From Erigeron canadensis (Eukaryota; Streptophyta; Magnoliopsida; Asterales; Asteraceae), in the NCBI RefSeq assembly GCF_010389155.1, contig NC_057769.1:1-64000 (forward strand): 64,000 nucleotides of DNA, read 5' to 3'. The position numbers were made by a program, and so were the translations under genes. This document shows positions 54,547 through 64,000 of the stretch, in pieces; the stretch's first letter is position 1, and the number at the start of each line of letters is the position of its first letter. A model generated the notes under the pieces. That model ran no database searches. It saw nothing but the letters and a program-made list of their open reading frames with translations, and was not told where the DNA came from.

Positions 54547-56440
54547 AAATAGGTTTAAGCAGGTTTAAGCTACCGGGTTTATCACTTTTGTTGTTTTGCC
54601 ATTAAGATTTCTATCAGTTTTGTTGATGTGTCCCTCTCGTAGGCCTTTGGATTCTATCTAGGGGTATGAGTTTCTATTTTGAGCTCTTAACTATGAGGTG
54701 CATGTTTAAAATTGGTGCTATCAATTTGGCGGAATAATAGAAGTTGATATGATTTTTAAGACTTGGGTTGAACTTGTCCTTGTGGTAAATTGCTTTTGAC
54801 ACTTAATTGATTACTTATTAAGCAATTTTACTACAAAATGTTTCCTTGACAAAAATTTTTAATTGGCGAAGTGTGTTCTGAACGGTTGTTTGGCTAGTCC
54901 TTTGGGATTGATAACATTACTTGCATACTCATATATATATCCAAAACACCCAATTGTGAGATTTCATCATTTCATATATAGTGTGTTAGGTGACGGTTTT
55001 GGTTTGTTTGCTTCGTAAATACGTCCCTCTCTTAGGCTCTTGGATTTAATCAGGAGTAAGGGTTTTCATTTTGATGCCCTGCACTAGGATGTGCGTGTTT
55101 GAGGTATTTTTAAGCCATTTCCGAGTTCTTCTCTTGATAAGAGTATACCGGTGATGTGTTGATTCTAGAACTTGGCCTGGTGATCGTGACGAGTACATTG
55201 GATGACGAATTGGCATTTAGGTTTAACCATATTTTTTCTTTCTTTCTTTTCACTTTTCTTTTGTATATCCATATCCCTATTATACAACCTTATACATATA
55301 CTTGTCTATATTCACACAATTTTCTTTCCTTGTATACCTTAGCAATATACACACATATACATCACTATAACTTTACCTTTTCCATTGTATAAATCCACCT
55401 ACTCTTGTAAACTTTACCTAATTATACCGATAGTCTAATCTGGGGGACCATTGATTGTCATTGGTTTGTTTGGATGGTTTGGGAGAGTTTCAGTGGGTTA
55501 ATTTGTGGAATATTCTTGTCTATGAGAATATGTGAATGGGTTAAGTTATTGAAGATTGTCTTGGATTGTTCAAACAAAGGAAATGAAGTGTTATAGGCAT
55601 GTTTATCATTGTAAGAGGGTATCTACTAGTAGAGTAAAAATGGTTCAAAAAGAATAAAAAGAATTGAAAAACTGAAAAATTAAAAAAGAAAAGAAAGAAC
55701 TTGGGCTACTAGTAGGCATTTCTTATGTTTAAATGTCTAGAAAGTTTGTTGTAACATTATTATGGAAGATTTGGTTGATTGTAAGTTGTTTGAAGTTGAT
55801 ACACCACAATGGTGTCGGGCTTGCTTGGTACTTTGGAGGTGTTCGCGGGATAGCATCTTATGGGTTAGTGGTTTGTTGGCAATCAATGGTATGAGTTGAT
55901 TAGACTCTTTTGTTCATATTTAATATAACTTATACTATCAATTCCTACCTTTCACTTTTAACCTATATAGTTCCCATACTTCATTGTATATATCCATATA
56001 TGCTTAGCCTTAGTTTAACTATACAACACCCTTAATGCCTATTTTGACGATGTACTTGATCCTTGCGCCTTAATGGTGGAGTGACGATCATGGTTCAAGC
56101 CTATGGTAAAAGAGTATACATCACGACTGAGCTATGAGTGATTCTTCATATATTCACCCTGAAAGTAAGATTGTTGGAGTAGAATGATATTGATAGGATC
56201 GTTTGTTTTCATTTATGCTTAGTTGATTATCGTGGCTTGCGGATTTTTCAGGTATTGTCAAACATTTCGAGTTTTCATTTAAGATTAAAACTGCTTCACC
56301 CGCTTTCTGTCATTTGACATGCTTGGTGTTGCTTCTTTTTGATACTTGTCACTTGTTTTGATAATTTGATTGTCAAGGATTACTTTTTCTTAAATTCCGG
56401 ATTTGCTTGAGGACAAGCAATGCTCAAGTGTGGCATGATT
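54547..56440 (+). mobile_element. Gypsy 3' internal region, part 2
   Basis: Non-coding. Two related phrases built on TTAGGCTCTTGGAT and GATGTGCGTG occur near 54640 and 55030, a diverged direct repeat. It ends with GAGGACAAGCAATGCTCAAG and AAGTGTGG before the 3' LTR. Confidence 0.6.
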
Positions 56441-58081
56441 TGATGTGACTAATTTATACCCATTACCCACATCCTTATTGGCCTATTTCTTATGCGTTTT
56501 AAGTATATTTTGTATGCATTTGGCGCGTTTATGGTGTTTGTTAGTGTTTACAGGCTCTAAATAGGTTACGCGTTCATTTGGTGCAATTACGAAGGGTTAT
56601 TGGCCTAGAAGTTGATTTGAATGATTGAGAGTTGATTTAAGTGGAAAAGACGGCGAAGCTCGGCTTGTATTCGAGATCGAAAGAAGTTTGTCTTACACAA
56701 GCTATGACTGCGCCGCAGTAGAGGGAGGCTATGCCTACTGCGCCGCAGCCAAATCCCACGGAATGTTCTTGAACTAACCCCACTGCGTCGCAGTGGGGAT
56801 GGCGATGAAGAGACTGCGCCGCAGTCAAGGAAGCAAGAAACCAAGGCGTGGAATCAGACTACGCCGCAGTGAAGGGTTCGTAAGCACACTGCGCCGCAGT
56901 CACCTTGAAGTCAAAGTCAAAGCTACCTCACTGCGCCGCAGTAAGGGGAAGCAAAACCCCACTGCGCCGTAGTGGGTGCACGGGAGTCAAGGGTTTTGGA
57001 CGTTTGCTGCATCAGATTTGGAAGAGTATAAATATGAAACAAACCCTAATTTCATTCGTTATCAAAATTCTTTCTAGGAGCTGTTCTACAAGGGTTCTTC
57101 AATCTCCAATCAAGATAATTTCTTAGGCGGATTCATTGAAGATTCATGAGCACCCATCTAGATCGTATCTACTTACTGTCTTGCAATTTATTTTTCATCA
57201 AACGATTGGTACATCATATTTCTTTTCTATTTTAATTATTATTGTGGAATGATCATGAGTAGCTAAACGTTTAATCATCCACCTTGATGAAACTAGACGG
57301 ATAATGTGATTACAATATTTTTAATTCAAAAGAGTTTATTTAATTATCGTTGTTCTGTGATCTTGATGACTTTAATTCTTTTTATTAATTAATTTTGATA
57401 TTGGTTGCATATGATTCTTCGTTGGTGGTACCAGTTGAATGTGTATGTGATTTTAAAACGGTTACTTGTCTATGAGTAATTGTCACTAGTTCATGGTATG
57501 ATAGTGAATATCATTTTAAGAAAAGATTAATTTTGTCAACGTGATTGATATCGGTTGGTGGTACCACATTATTGTCACTTAGGTTCAATTAATAATTTGA
57601 TAGTCAATAAAACTGATTGTTGGAAGAATTGTCTTTGCTTTGGCGGTACCGGCTTGGGTAATTTAACTAGCAGTTAGGTGATTCGATATTTTGTTCACGG
57701 TTGGTGGTATCACGTGAGCACCTTAATCTTGTCACGATTATCTTTAAACTCTAGAGAATTTGTTCTTAATTAAATGCAATCACATTTGAAGTCGAGGGAA
57801 GTCAAGGTGGACGACTTTTAATTATATTGTCTGAAGTTCTTTACAAATTTATGCAATTATTTTGCAAACCAATTTTACTTTAATTGTCAAGAGGATTTTC
57901 AAAGCAACACCCGTTTTCCAAACCATTTCATAAGCAACTAGTCATTTCCAATCCCTGAGAACGAACTCAGACTTATCTCTTAACTATAATACAAACGATC
58001 GGGTCCACTGCCCGTGAGTGCGTAGTAGTGAGTTTTTAGGTAGTTTAAGTTTATAAATTTAAAGCTCGATTTTGCACATCA
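56441..58081 (+). repeat. Gypsy family A 3' LTR
   Basis: 1641 bases, pairing with 42006-43650. The palindromic array runs 56706-56973 with eight copies. Differences between the two LTRs include several C/T and G/A changes inside CpG sites of the palindromes. Confidence 0.92.
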
Positions 58082-58550
58082 GCAACTAACTACGGCTCTT
58101 GGTGGGCCCATACAACGTCCTAGGCATAGGGGAGATCGGAGCATGGGTCTTCTCAAAGAGTCCGATCTCTGTTGTTATTCATTCTAGCGACTGTTTGACG
58201 GGCTTAGATCCATAGTGAAGGTCTGCCCACGGCACGGGATAACACAATAGCCAAACGAATGAACGAAAGACTACATAGAATGAAAGATAGCTTAATTCGT
58301 GCACACTATAACTTTTTGGGCATAATTTGTTTCATTCTGGCGCACTAAACCCATATATATATTATTTAATATAAAACAATTACTGATGTAAAACAGATAA
58401 AATAATAAGTTATTTTCATTGAAAATATCATGAATCATAAAAATCATGGTACATCAATATATAATCTTGCGATACGTGATATCATAATTTTTCCAGTATA
58501 CTAAAATCAAACCACAGAGACACAGAGTTCGATTTTACCAAGAAAAAATT
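58082..58550. other. Spacer with diverged MITE relic
   Basis: No gene. 58373-58500 shows the order GTAAAACAGATAAAATAAT, then CAT-rich motifs, like the MITE pair at 4032 and 6032, but is too diverged for certainty. Confidence 0.3.
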
Positions 58551-58812
58551 GGGATTTAGTTCAACTGGATATTTAATTCCTCTTATATCTTTCAGTCAAA
58601 TGTTGGTCACGGGTTCAAAACCTTTGAAAGACATATTAGGAAGCTTTTGCCAATGAGGTGGAGCATGGGGATTTTCTCTAGCATTAGCTAGTTTCCTCTA
58701 GAACGGTAGTGGGTCATGCCCTCGGATTGACTGTGTTGATGACGTGATCAATCTCTACCAGATGATGAAGATGCATGCCGCTAAGTCTAATCACCACTGC
58801 TGTTAAAAAAAA
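58551..58812 (+). mobile_element. tRNA-derived SINE
   Basis: TAGTTCAACTGG (58557-58568) and GGGTTCAAAAC (58611-58621) fit A and B boxes of a polymerase III promoter, 43 bases apart. The element ends in a T-A-rich run after CCACTGCTG. It is not a tRNA gene because the cloverleaf arms do not pair. Confidence 0.6.
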
Positions 58813-59020
58813 ATTAACAATAGTGTGTGTTTATTTTTTTCCTTTTCCTTTATAGTTGTTGATTTCTTTGAATTTACTCTACTTTAATTTCCGCTCTTAA
58901 CAATTTTCATAATTACTCTCATGTATAGCAAAAGTATTTAAATACAACTAAAGTAGTTTTTTTTTTATGTATGTACGTAGATACCTTGAACCATTAAATA
59001 CAAGTAACAACTAAAGTAAT
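58713..59020 (+). repeat. Duplicated segment, copy 2
   Basis: Pairs with 38643-38956. It covers the 3' half of the SINE and about 200 bases downstream. 59021-59995 shows no gene. Confidence 0.85.
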
Positions 59021-59995
59021 TTTCGTATGTATGACAAGGTTTACATATTAATTGTTGTCATTTAACGGATAAATAAGAGGTTTTCTTCCATGAAAATTTG
59101 AATGACATCCTGTCCGAAGGATGTATGTATGGACCGAAAGTGAGACGAACAGACGCTGACTATTAGAATATTTAAAAAATATTAACGTGTCGAATTTTAA
59201 TTTAACATTGAAGACTTTACTCTTATTTCTTGTTTATATATTTAATATAGTAATAGTAATATATAACATGTTGAAGTTGTGTTAGGTTCAACATCTTGTA
59301 TACAAATTTCTTCTTCTGTTATCATAACTCATAACTGTAGTTACAAGTCACAAGAGATAATGAGAGCCCACCTCAAAAAAACAAATTGCAAAATCCTTAA
59401 ATTAATTTAATACTTATAGTCAAAATTCCGAGTCGAGCCAATTAATATCAATCGGTCCATCCGTAGAAGTGAAATCCAAGCCACAAAAAAAAAAAAAAAG
59501 GCCGGAAGGGTTTATCAGGTTTCCAATAACTAATTACTACTCCCGTACTCCGTAAGTCCGTATTATATTATATTACTTGGTGCAAGACAAGACAAGAATA
59601 GTAAGTAGTTCAAGAGATTCTTTTAAATGAGTGTGAATAAATGAATCTTTTGTTGTAGTGAGAAATTAAGAAAATGGCCTTACAACTTCCTATCATATAT
59701 GTGTCGCAACTAATTTCGCACAGTGTAGCAGAACCCCGGCCAGCCTCCTCTATAAAGAAATGCGTTTCAAATGATATCATTCAAATGCAATGCTTTAGCT
59801 TCACTCCTACTCCAAACTGCCTTTACAAAAAAAAAACCCCTATAATTTTGCATTATTGCTAACAGATAATATATCATCATCTAACATATAATAATTAATG
59901 TCACACAAATCATTATTATAAGGCTCCATATCAGCTAGAAATTTTTGTTTTCATTCCTCATGAAATATACATGATAAAAAACTTTTTTATAATAT
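59021..59995. other. Upstream region of the TBL gene
   Basis: No gene supported. A 62-codon frame at 59674-59862 has no recognisable feature. It should hold the TBL promoter and 5' UTR, but no TATA box could be assigned. Confidence 0.35.
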
Positions 59996-62544
59996 ATGGG
60001 TATCGTTGCAAACCCTCCTCGTGTGTCTATCATAGCCGTGTTGTTCTTTTCCTTGGCTTTCTTCATTCTTCTACTGTATACTGAGAGAATCAATTTGCTG
60101 TCTTCCCGGCCCAACGTTTTTAAGCCCAAGTCTTGCGCCAAAAGGGGTGCAGGAGGTTATTCCAAGTCCACAAACAAATCAACTCAAGGTATAGTACGTA
60201 CCTTGTATTTAATTATATTGATATATGTATGCATTACTGACTTGTACAGTCAGTTATAAAACTTGTACATTATGATACATAAATAAAAAATTGTGATACA
60301 TTTTTATCATTTCCCTTAATTATATGGAGCAACTCTTTTTTCTTTAACTAATGGATTTTCTAATTGTGACATTAGAGTGCATAAGTGAATTTTATGCACC
60401 TCGGAAAAAGATTAAAAAAAAAAAAAAAACTTTTTGGAAAATGCATTTCGATTTCAATTCCGGAGAAGAAATTTTTTATCTTTTTCAAATTTAATTAGAG
60501 AAAAATCTTGTAACTTCTGACGAAGAAATGTACATATATTGTTTGAAACAGATGGAAGTAGAATTGGTTCTACATCAGAATCATCATCATCATCAGATGA
60601 TGATATATTGAAGGCAATGGCGGTAGATGATAGGTTCATATTTGACCCAGATGAATGCAACGTTGCTCAAGGGAAATGGGTCTATAATCACTCATTTAAG
60701 CCCTTGTACACAGACCTCACATGCCCCTACCTTGATAGGCAAGTGTCATGCGTTAGGAATGGAAAGCCCGATTCTGATTATCGTCATTGGGAGTGGCAGC
60801 TTGATGATTGCATCCTTCCCAGGTTTGAAGTTTTAGGGATAAGTATCTTGTAATGTAACAAACTTTGAACGAATGTTTATAGTAGGAAATAACTAAAGTT
60901 CTGTGTATTATATGTAAACACCTCGAAAATAATGTTTATTGTATGTAGGAAAATGTATTCAACCAATTAAAATCAAACAAGTGGCACCTCTATATGGTTG
61001 TCACGTATGTTTTCTTACATATAATAAACATTTTTTAAAGTTGTTTACATACAATACACAAAACTTTAGTATTTCCTACTATAAACATTTGTCTAAAGTT
61101 TGTTACATTCCAGGATACTTATCCCGAAATTTTATATACTCATTTTCCATTTCTCCTTCTCGATCACCGTGTAATTATAATACTACTAGTTAGTTGACTA
61201 TTCTAGTCTGACGACAATAATTTAAATTATAAAGAAAATCCGTAAAAACTGCTAGGCTTCTACTGAATCAAGTTCAACAGATCACAACTAATTAATAGAG
61301 AGAGTTTATATATATTTGCATCAGGTTTGATGCAAAATTCGCCCTTGAGAAAATCCGAGGAAAGAGGGTAATGTTCGTAGGAGACTCGCTACAAAGAGGG
61401 CAATGGCAATCTTTCGTTTGTTTGGTCGAATTTCTTGTACCAAACGATCAGAAATCAATGAGACGTGGAAAAGTTCATTCAGTGTTTAAAATAAAGGTGC
61501 TCTAATTAAAAAACCTCAACCTTCATTATCTACATTTATATATAAGTATTTATTACTAATTTTTTACGTAACAAAAATCTTGGTTTTATGTGAACGCAGG
61601 ATCACAATGCAACAATTGAGTTCTATTGGGCGCCATTTCTAATAGACTCGAATACTGATGAAAAAATAATCGGAGATCCAAAGAAGAGAATATTGAGAGT
61701 GGATACCGTAGAAAAACATGCCAAACATTGGAGAGGAGTTGATGTCCTTGTTTTCAATACTTATGTTTGGTGGATGACTGGCTCCAAGATCAAATCCTTG
61801 TAACTAGCCCTATCACTTTATCTAATCAATCACATATCATATATATGTTTTGCTTCCTTTATTTCAAGATCGAATTGCTAATTTTGGCAAGTGATTATAT
61901 CTATTTGGGAGCACAGGTGGGGTTCATTTGCAAATGCAGAAGACGGGTATGAGGAATTAGATGCTCCGGTTTCCTATAGAATAGCTTTGAAGACGTGGGC
62001 AAACTGGATTGACTCGAATGTCAATCGAAACAGAACCCGAGTTTTTTTCACAACCATGTCCCCTACGCATCAAAGGTAAGACCGTTCTTACGTACCCTTA
62101 TTAAGATTCTAATAACCAAAACTTAATTTAGCAATGATAAGTCTATATAGGTTGAAATAAAAGTATTAACTTTATGTTTGTGCATTGATGGATGCTATAT
62201 ATATATGTAGGAGTGCGGACTGGGGCAACAAGGGAGGGATCAAATGCTACAACGAAACAGAACCAGTAAAGAAAAAAGGACATTGGGGCACTGGATCTGA
62301 TAAGAGGATAATGAACGTAGTCGGTAGTGTTGTGGGAAGAATGAAAGTCCCAGTTACTTTGATCAATGTAACCCAACTATCTGAATACAGAGTAGATGCT
62401 CATTCCTCTATATACACCGAAATGGGAGGCAAACTGTTGACCGACGACGAAAAAGCGAATCCCCTAAAATTCGCAGATTGCATACATTGGTGTTTGCCAG
62501 GAGTTCCTGATACATGGAATCAAATTTTTCTTGCATATTTGTGA
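59996..62544 (+). CDS. TBL: TRICHOME BIREFRINGENCE-LIKE polysaccharide O-acetyltransferase, six exons
   Basis: Exons are 59996-60188, 60552-60822, 61325-61496, 61600-61799, 61917-62075 and 62211-62544, giving 1329 bases including the stop, or 442 aa. All junctions are GT-AG and phases agree. A single N-terminal membrane helix (about residues 10-28) fits a Golgi type II protein. The Ser/Asp-rich stem is followed by the PMR5N domain (CNVAQGKWVY, CPYLDRQVSCVRNGKPDS). The catalytic domain has GDS at 174-176 and DCIHWCLPG with D421 and H424, the Ser-His-Asp set of this family. Similarity to the ESK1/TBL29 and related xylan acetyltransferases (FNTYVWWM, LSEYRVDAHSS) suggests acetylation of xylan, but the exact substrate cannot be read from sequence. 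No lesion is visible. Confidence 0.92.
60836..61125. mobile_element. Foldback MITE, Mutator-type, in TBL intron 2
   Basis: Inverted repeats of about 125 bases, ends GGGATAAGTATC and GATACTTATCCC, cover most of the 290-base element. It is flanked by 9-base direct repeats GAAGTTTTA (60827-60835) and GAAATTTTA (61126-61134), one mismatch. Long inverted ends plus a 9-base duplication fit a MULE-type MITE. Confidence 0.8.
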
Positions 62545-63440
62545 AAAATTCCATATAGCCATTGCCAAAAAAAACTTTACTTTTTCTCCCTTTTCATAGT
62601 TTTTGTTGCCTTTGTCAAAAAAAAAAAAAACGCGCATAGGTTTGATTGATTTTCTTTAAGTGAAGGAAATGAAAAAATTAATTGTACATGTGTTTTACAT
62701 AGTAACTTCTCTGTTTTTAGGAAATGTTACTTCGATAATTTTTTTTTTTTTTTTATCATGTAAACAAAATAATCTATCATATATAGGAACAACATGAAAT
62801 ACCGTAATCATATACAGGAACAATGTCAAACTATAATAATTGTAGGGTTAAATGCGAAAATCGTTTATGTGGTTTGTTTGTTTTGCAGTTTTCATTCCTT
62901 CAATAAATGTTTTTGGCAAAAATCATCCATATTGTTTGTATTTCGACATTAATAATGGTATAAATTTGATCAGAAGTTAAGGGGCAGGAAAACCAAACAA
63001 AAACTCAACAAAATCATTTTCTAAATCATCTAAGAACTTCCATTCTATCGGATCTTGCAAGCAAACAAGTTTTTTGGTAAGATCTCTTCAACAACGGGTT
63101 ATGATGGTTGGTTTTTTCGGCGGCTTATCCGGTGGGGTTCTCATGGGTGGTCGCAACCTGAACTTGTTGTAGTGAATCTGAATCGAATGACTGGTGGCTG
63201 CAGCACCTACCGCTGCAAACCTATAACCCATATCTTCACTTCTTTGTTAGGGTTTGTTTGTAGAGTGAAATATTGCGGTGGGGGTGCGTTCTGCTGGTGG
63301 CGAGCGACAGAAGGTGCATAGCGGTGGTGGAGTAGAGGAAAGAAGAAAAGTAAACATCAATATTGAATCTTAGAAATGTTTGTTTTGAATCAAGATGTGT
63401 GTGTTTGTTTTGTTGTTTTGTTTGAAGATGTATGTAGATA
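62545..63440. other. TBL 3' flank and spacer
   Basis: Contains the presumed TBL 3' UTR and several A and T runs (62615-62630, 62742-62755). The open frame at 63055-63321 shows no recognisable domain. Confidence 0.35.
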
Positions 63441-63445
63441 TATCT

Positions 63446-64000
63446 AGGGGTGTTGAAGATAACCAAACCCAAATAACCTGACCCAATCCGAATGGGTTTG
63501 GTTGAAATGGGTTGGGTTATTCGGTTTATGGGTCGTCATTTGGGTTAACCCAAATAACCCAATGCTTAAACGGTTTGGGTTACGGGTGAAAATTCAATAA
63601 TTTGGGTCAACCCAAATAACCTGAACAAGATGTTTGTTTCTTTTATATATACTAATATATAACACATCAAATTTGTTTAAAGTATATATTTTTGAATATT
63701 AACGATAAAAGAACTATCTTTTCATTCAAGAATTCAAAAAACACAAAATTATATGTGTTTCAACCGTTTTGGATATAAAAGTTTGTTAATCTAAATAAAT
63801 ATCAATATTATTTAAGTTTTTGAAATTAAAATTACATTGTTGCATAACTAACAAATCTTTTTAAGTTACACGTAAATTCATCAATCACGTTTATTTGGGT
63901 CACCCAAAACCCGACCCAACAAAAACTTGAACCCGAACAACCCAAACTCATAGAACCCAAAGCTTATTTAGTTCGGGTTACGGGTTGATTTATAATTTTT
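63446..64000. mobile_element. GGGTTA/AACCCAAATAACCC-rich segment, hAT-MITE-like
   Basis: It starts with CTAGGGGTGTTGAAG and is filled with AACCCAAATAACCC and GGGTTGGGTTATTCGG in both orientations at its left and right ends, with an AT-rich middle. This is the style of a common class of plant hAT-derived MITEs. It runs off the window, so the right terminus is not seen. Confidence 0.4.

Larger units (their letters stand above)
42006..58081 (+). mobile_element. Ty3/Gypsy retrotransposon, Athila-like, 16 kb
   Basis: LTRs at 42006-43650 and 56441-58081, primer site complementary to tRNA-Asp-type ends, gag, protease, RT, RNase H and integrase in Gypsy order, then about 7 kb holding an extra ORF, as in Athila-type elements. 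Two solo LTRs are nested at 51819-52316 and 53087-54541. By eye the LTRs differ at about 40 of 1640 sites, so it is older than the Copia insertion. Several stops, shifts and deletions make it defective. The flanking 5-mers (ATAAT and GCAAC) do not match. Confidence 0.9.

Noticed and set aside
42140..57126. Open frames rich in LRRSG, TAAQS and APQWG over the Gypsy LTR and internal clusters, on both strands
   Set aside because: They are translations of the palindromic arrays in successive frames and not proteins. They lack splice context and differ between the two LTRs.
58551..58640. Possible tRNA gene from A-box and B-box-like motifs
   Set aside because: No cloverleaf pairing and an A-rich tail downstream. 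A SINE is the better call.
63055..63472. Open frames near the right edge
   Set aside because: No domain, no splice continuity with the TBL gene, and adjacent to repeat-like DNA.

Overview
This is a plant nuclear window. Protein genes are interrupted by GT-AG introns, every gene has a land-plant family signature, and most of the DNA is plant transposons: Ty1/Copia, Ty3/Gypsy with an Athila-type primer site, Helitrons, PIF/Harbinger, Mutator-type and other MITEs, and SINEs. A 7-base repeat grading into CCCTAAA, the plant telomere unit, occupies the left edge. A eudicot is likely. An Asteraceae source is my guess from the style of the retroelements and is not proven.

I can assemble three host genes exon by exon, all with open reading frames. 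(1) A DUF538 protein gene on the minus strand, 9755 down to 2697: three exons, 171 aa. Its 6.2 kb second intron holds a Helitron, two MITE copies and a pentatricopeptide-like relic. (2) A selenoprotein-T-like (SELT) thioredoxin-fold gene on the plus strand, 30146-37911: four exons, 218 aa, redox motif CASC. Its last intron is 6.8 kb and full of nested transposons. (3) A TRICHOME BIREFRINGENCE-LIKE (TBL) polysaccharide O-acetyltransferase gene on the plus strand, 59996-62544: six exons, 442 aa, GDS and DxxH motifs. A Mutator-type MITE begins 13 bases into its second intron.

The gene-free blocks are layered transposons. 11713-13282 is a decayed PIF/Harbinger element. 14338-17431 is the 3' end of a minus-strand Gypsy element cut off by a minus-strand Sirevirus-like Copia element at 17432-27691. 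Two short Helitrons follow at 28107-29050 and about 29061-29632. 42006-58081 is a 16 kb plus-strand Athila-like Gypsy element. Two solo LTRs, one Copia and one Gypsy, are nested in its 3' half, each with a clean target-site duplication. All retroelement coding regions carry stops, frameshifts, deletions or lost catalytic residues.

The most unusual signal is in the Gypsy LTRs. Three different LTR families each carry a dense array of short near-perfect palindromes just upstream of a TATA box, and the palindrome sequence differs from family to family. In the 16 kb element there are about 28 copies of the core ACTGCGCCGCAGT. Their outer bases change in complementary pairs, and two further clusters lie inside the element ahead of its extra 3' ORF. 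The Copia LTRs show a parallel design, with TGACGTCA-centred palindromes upstream of the TATA box.
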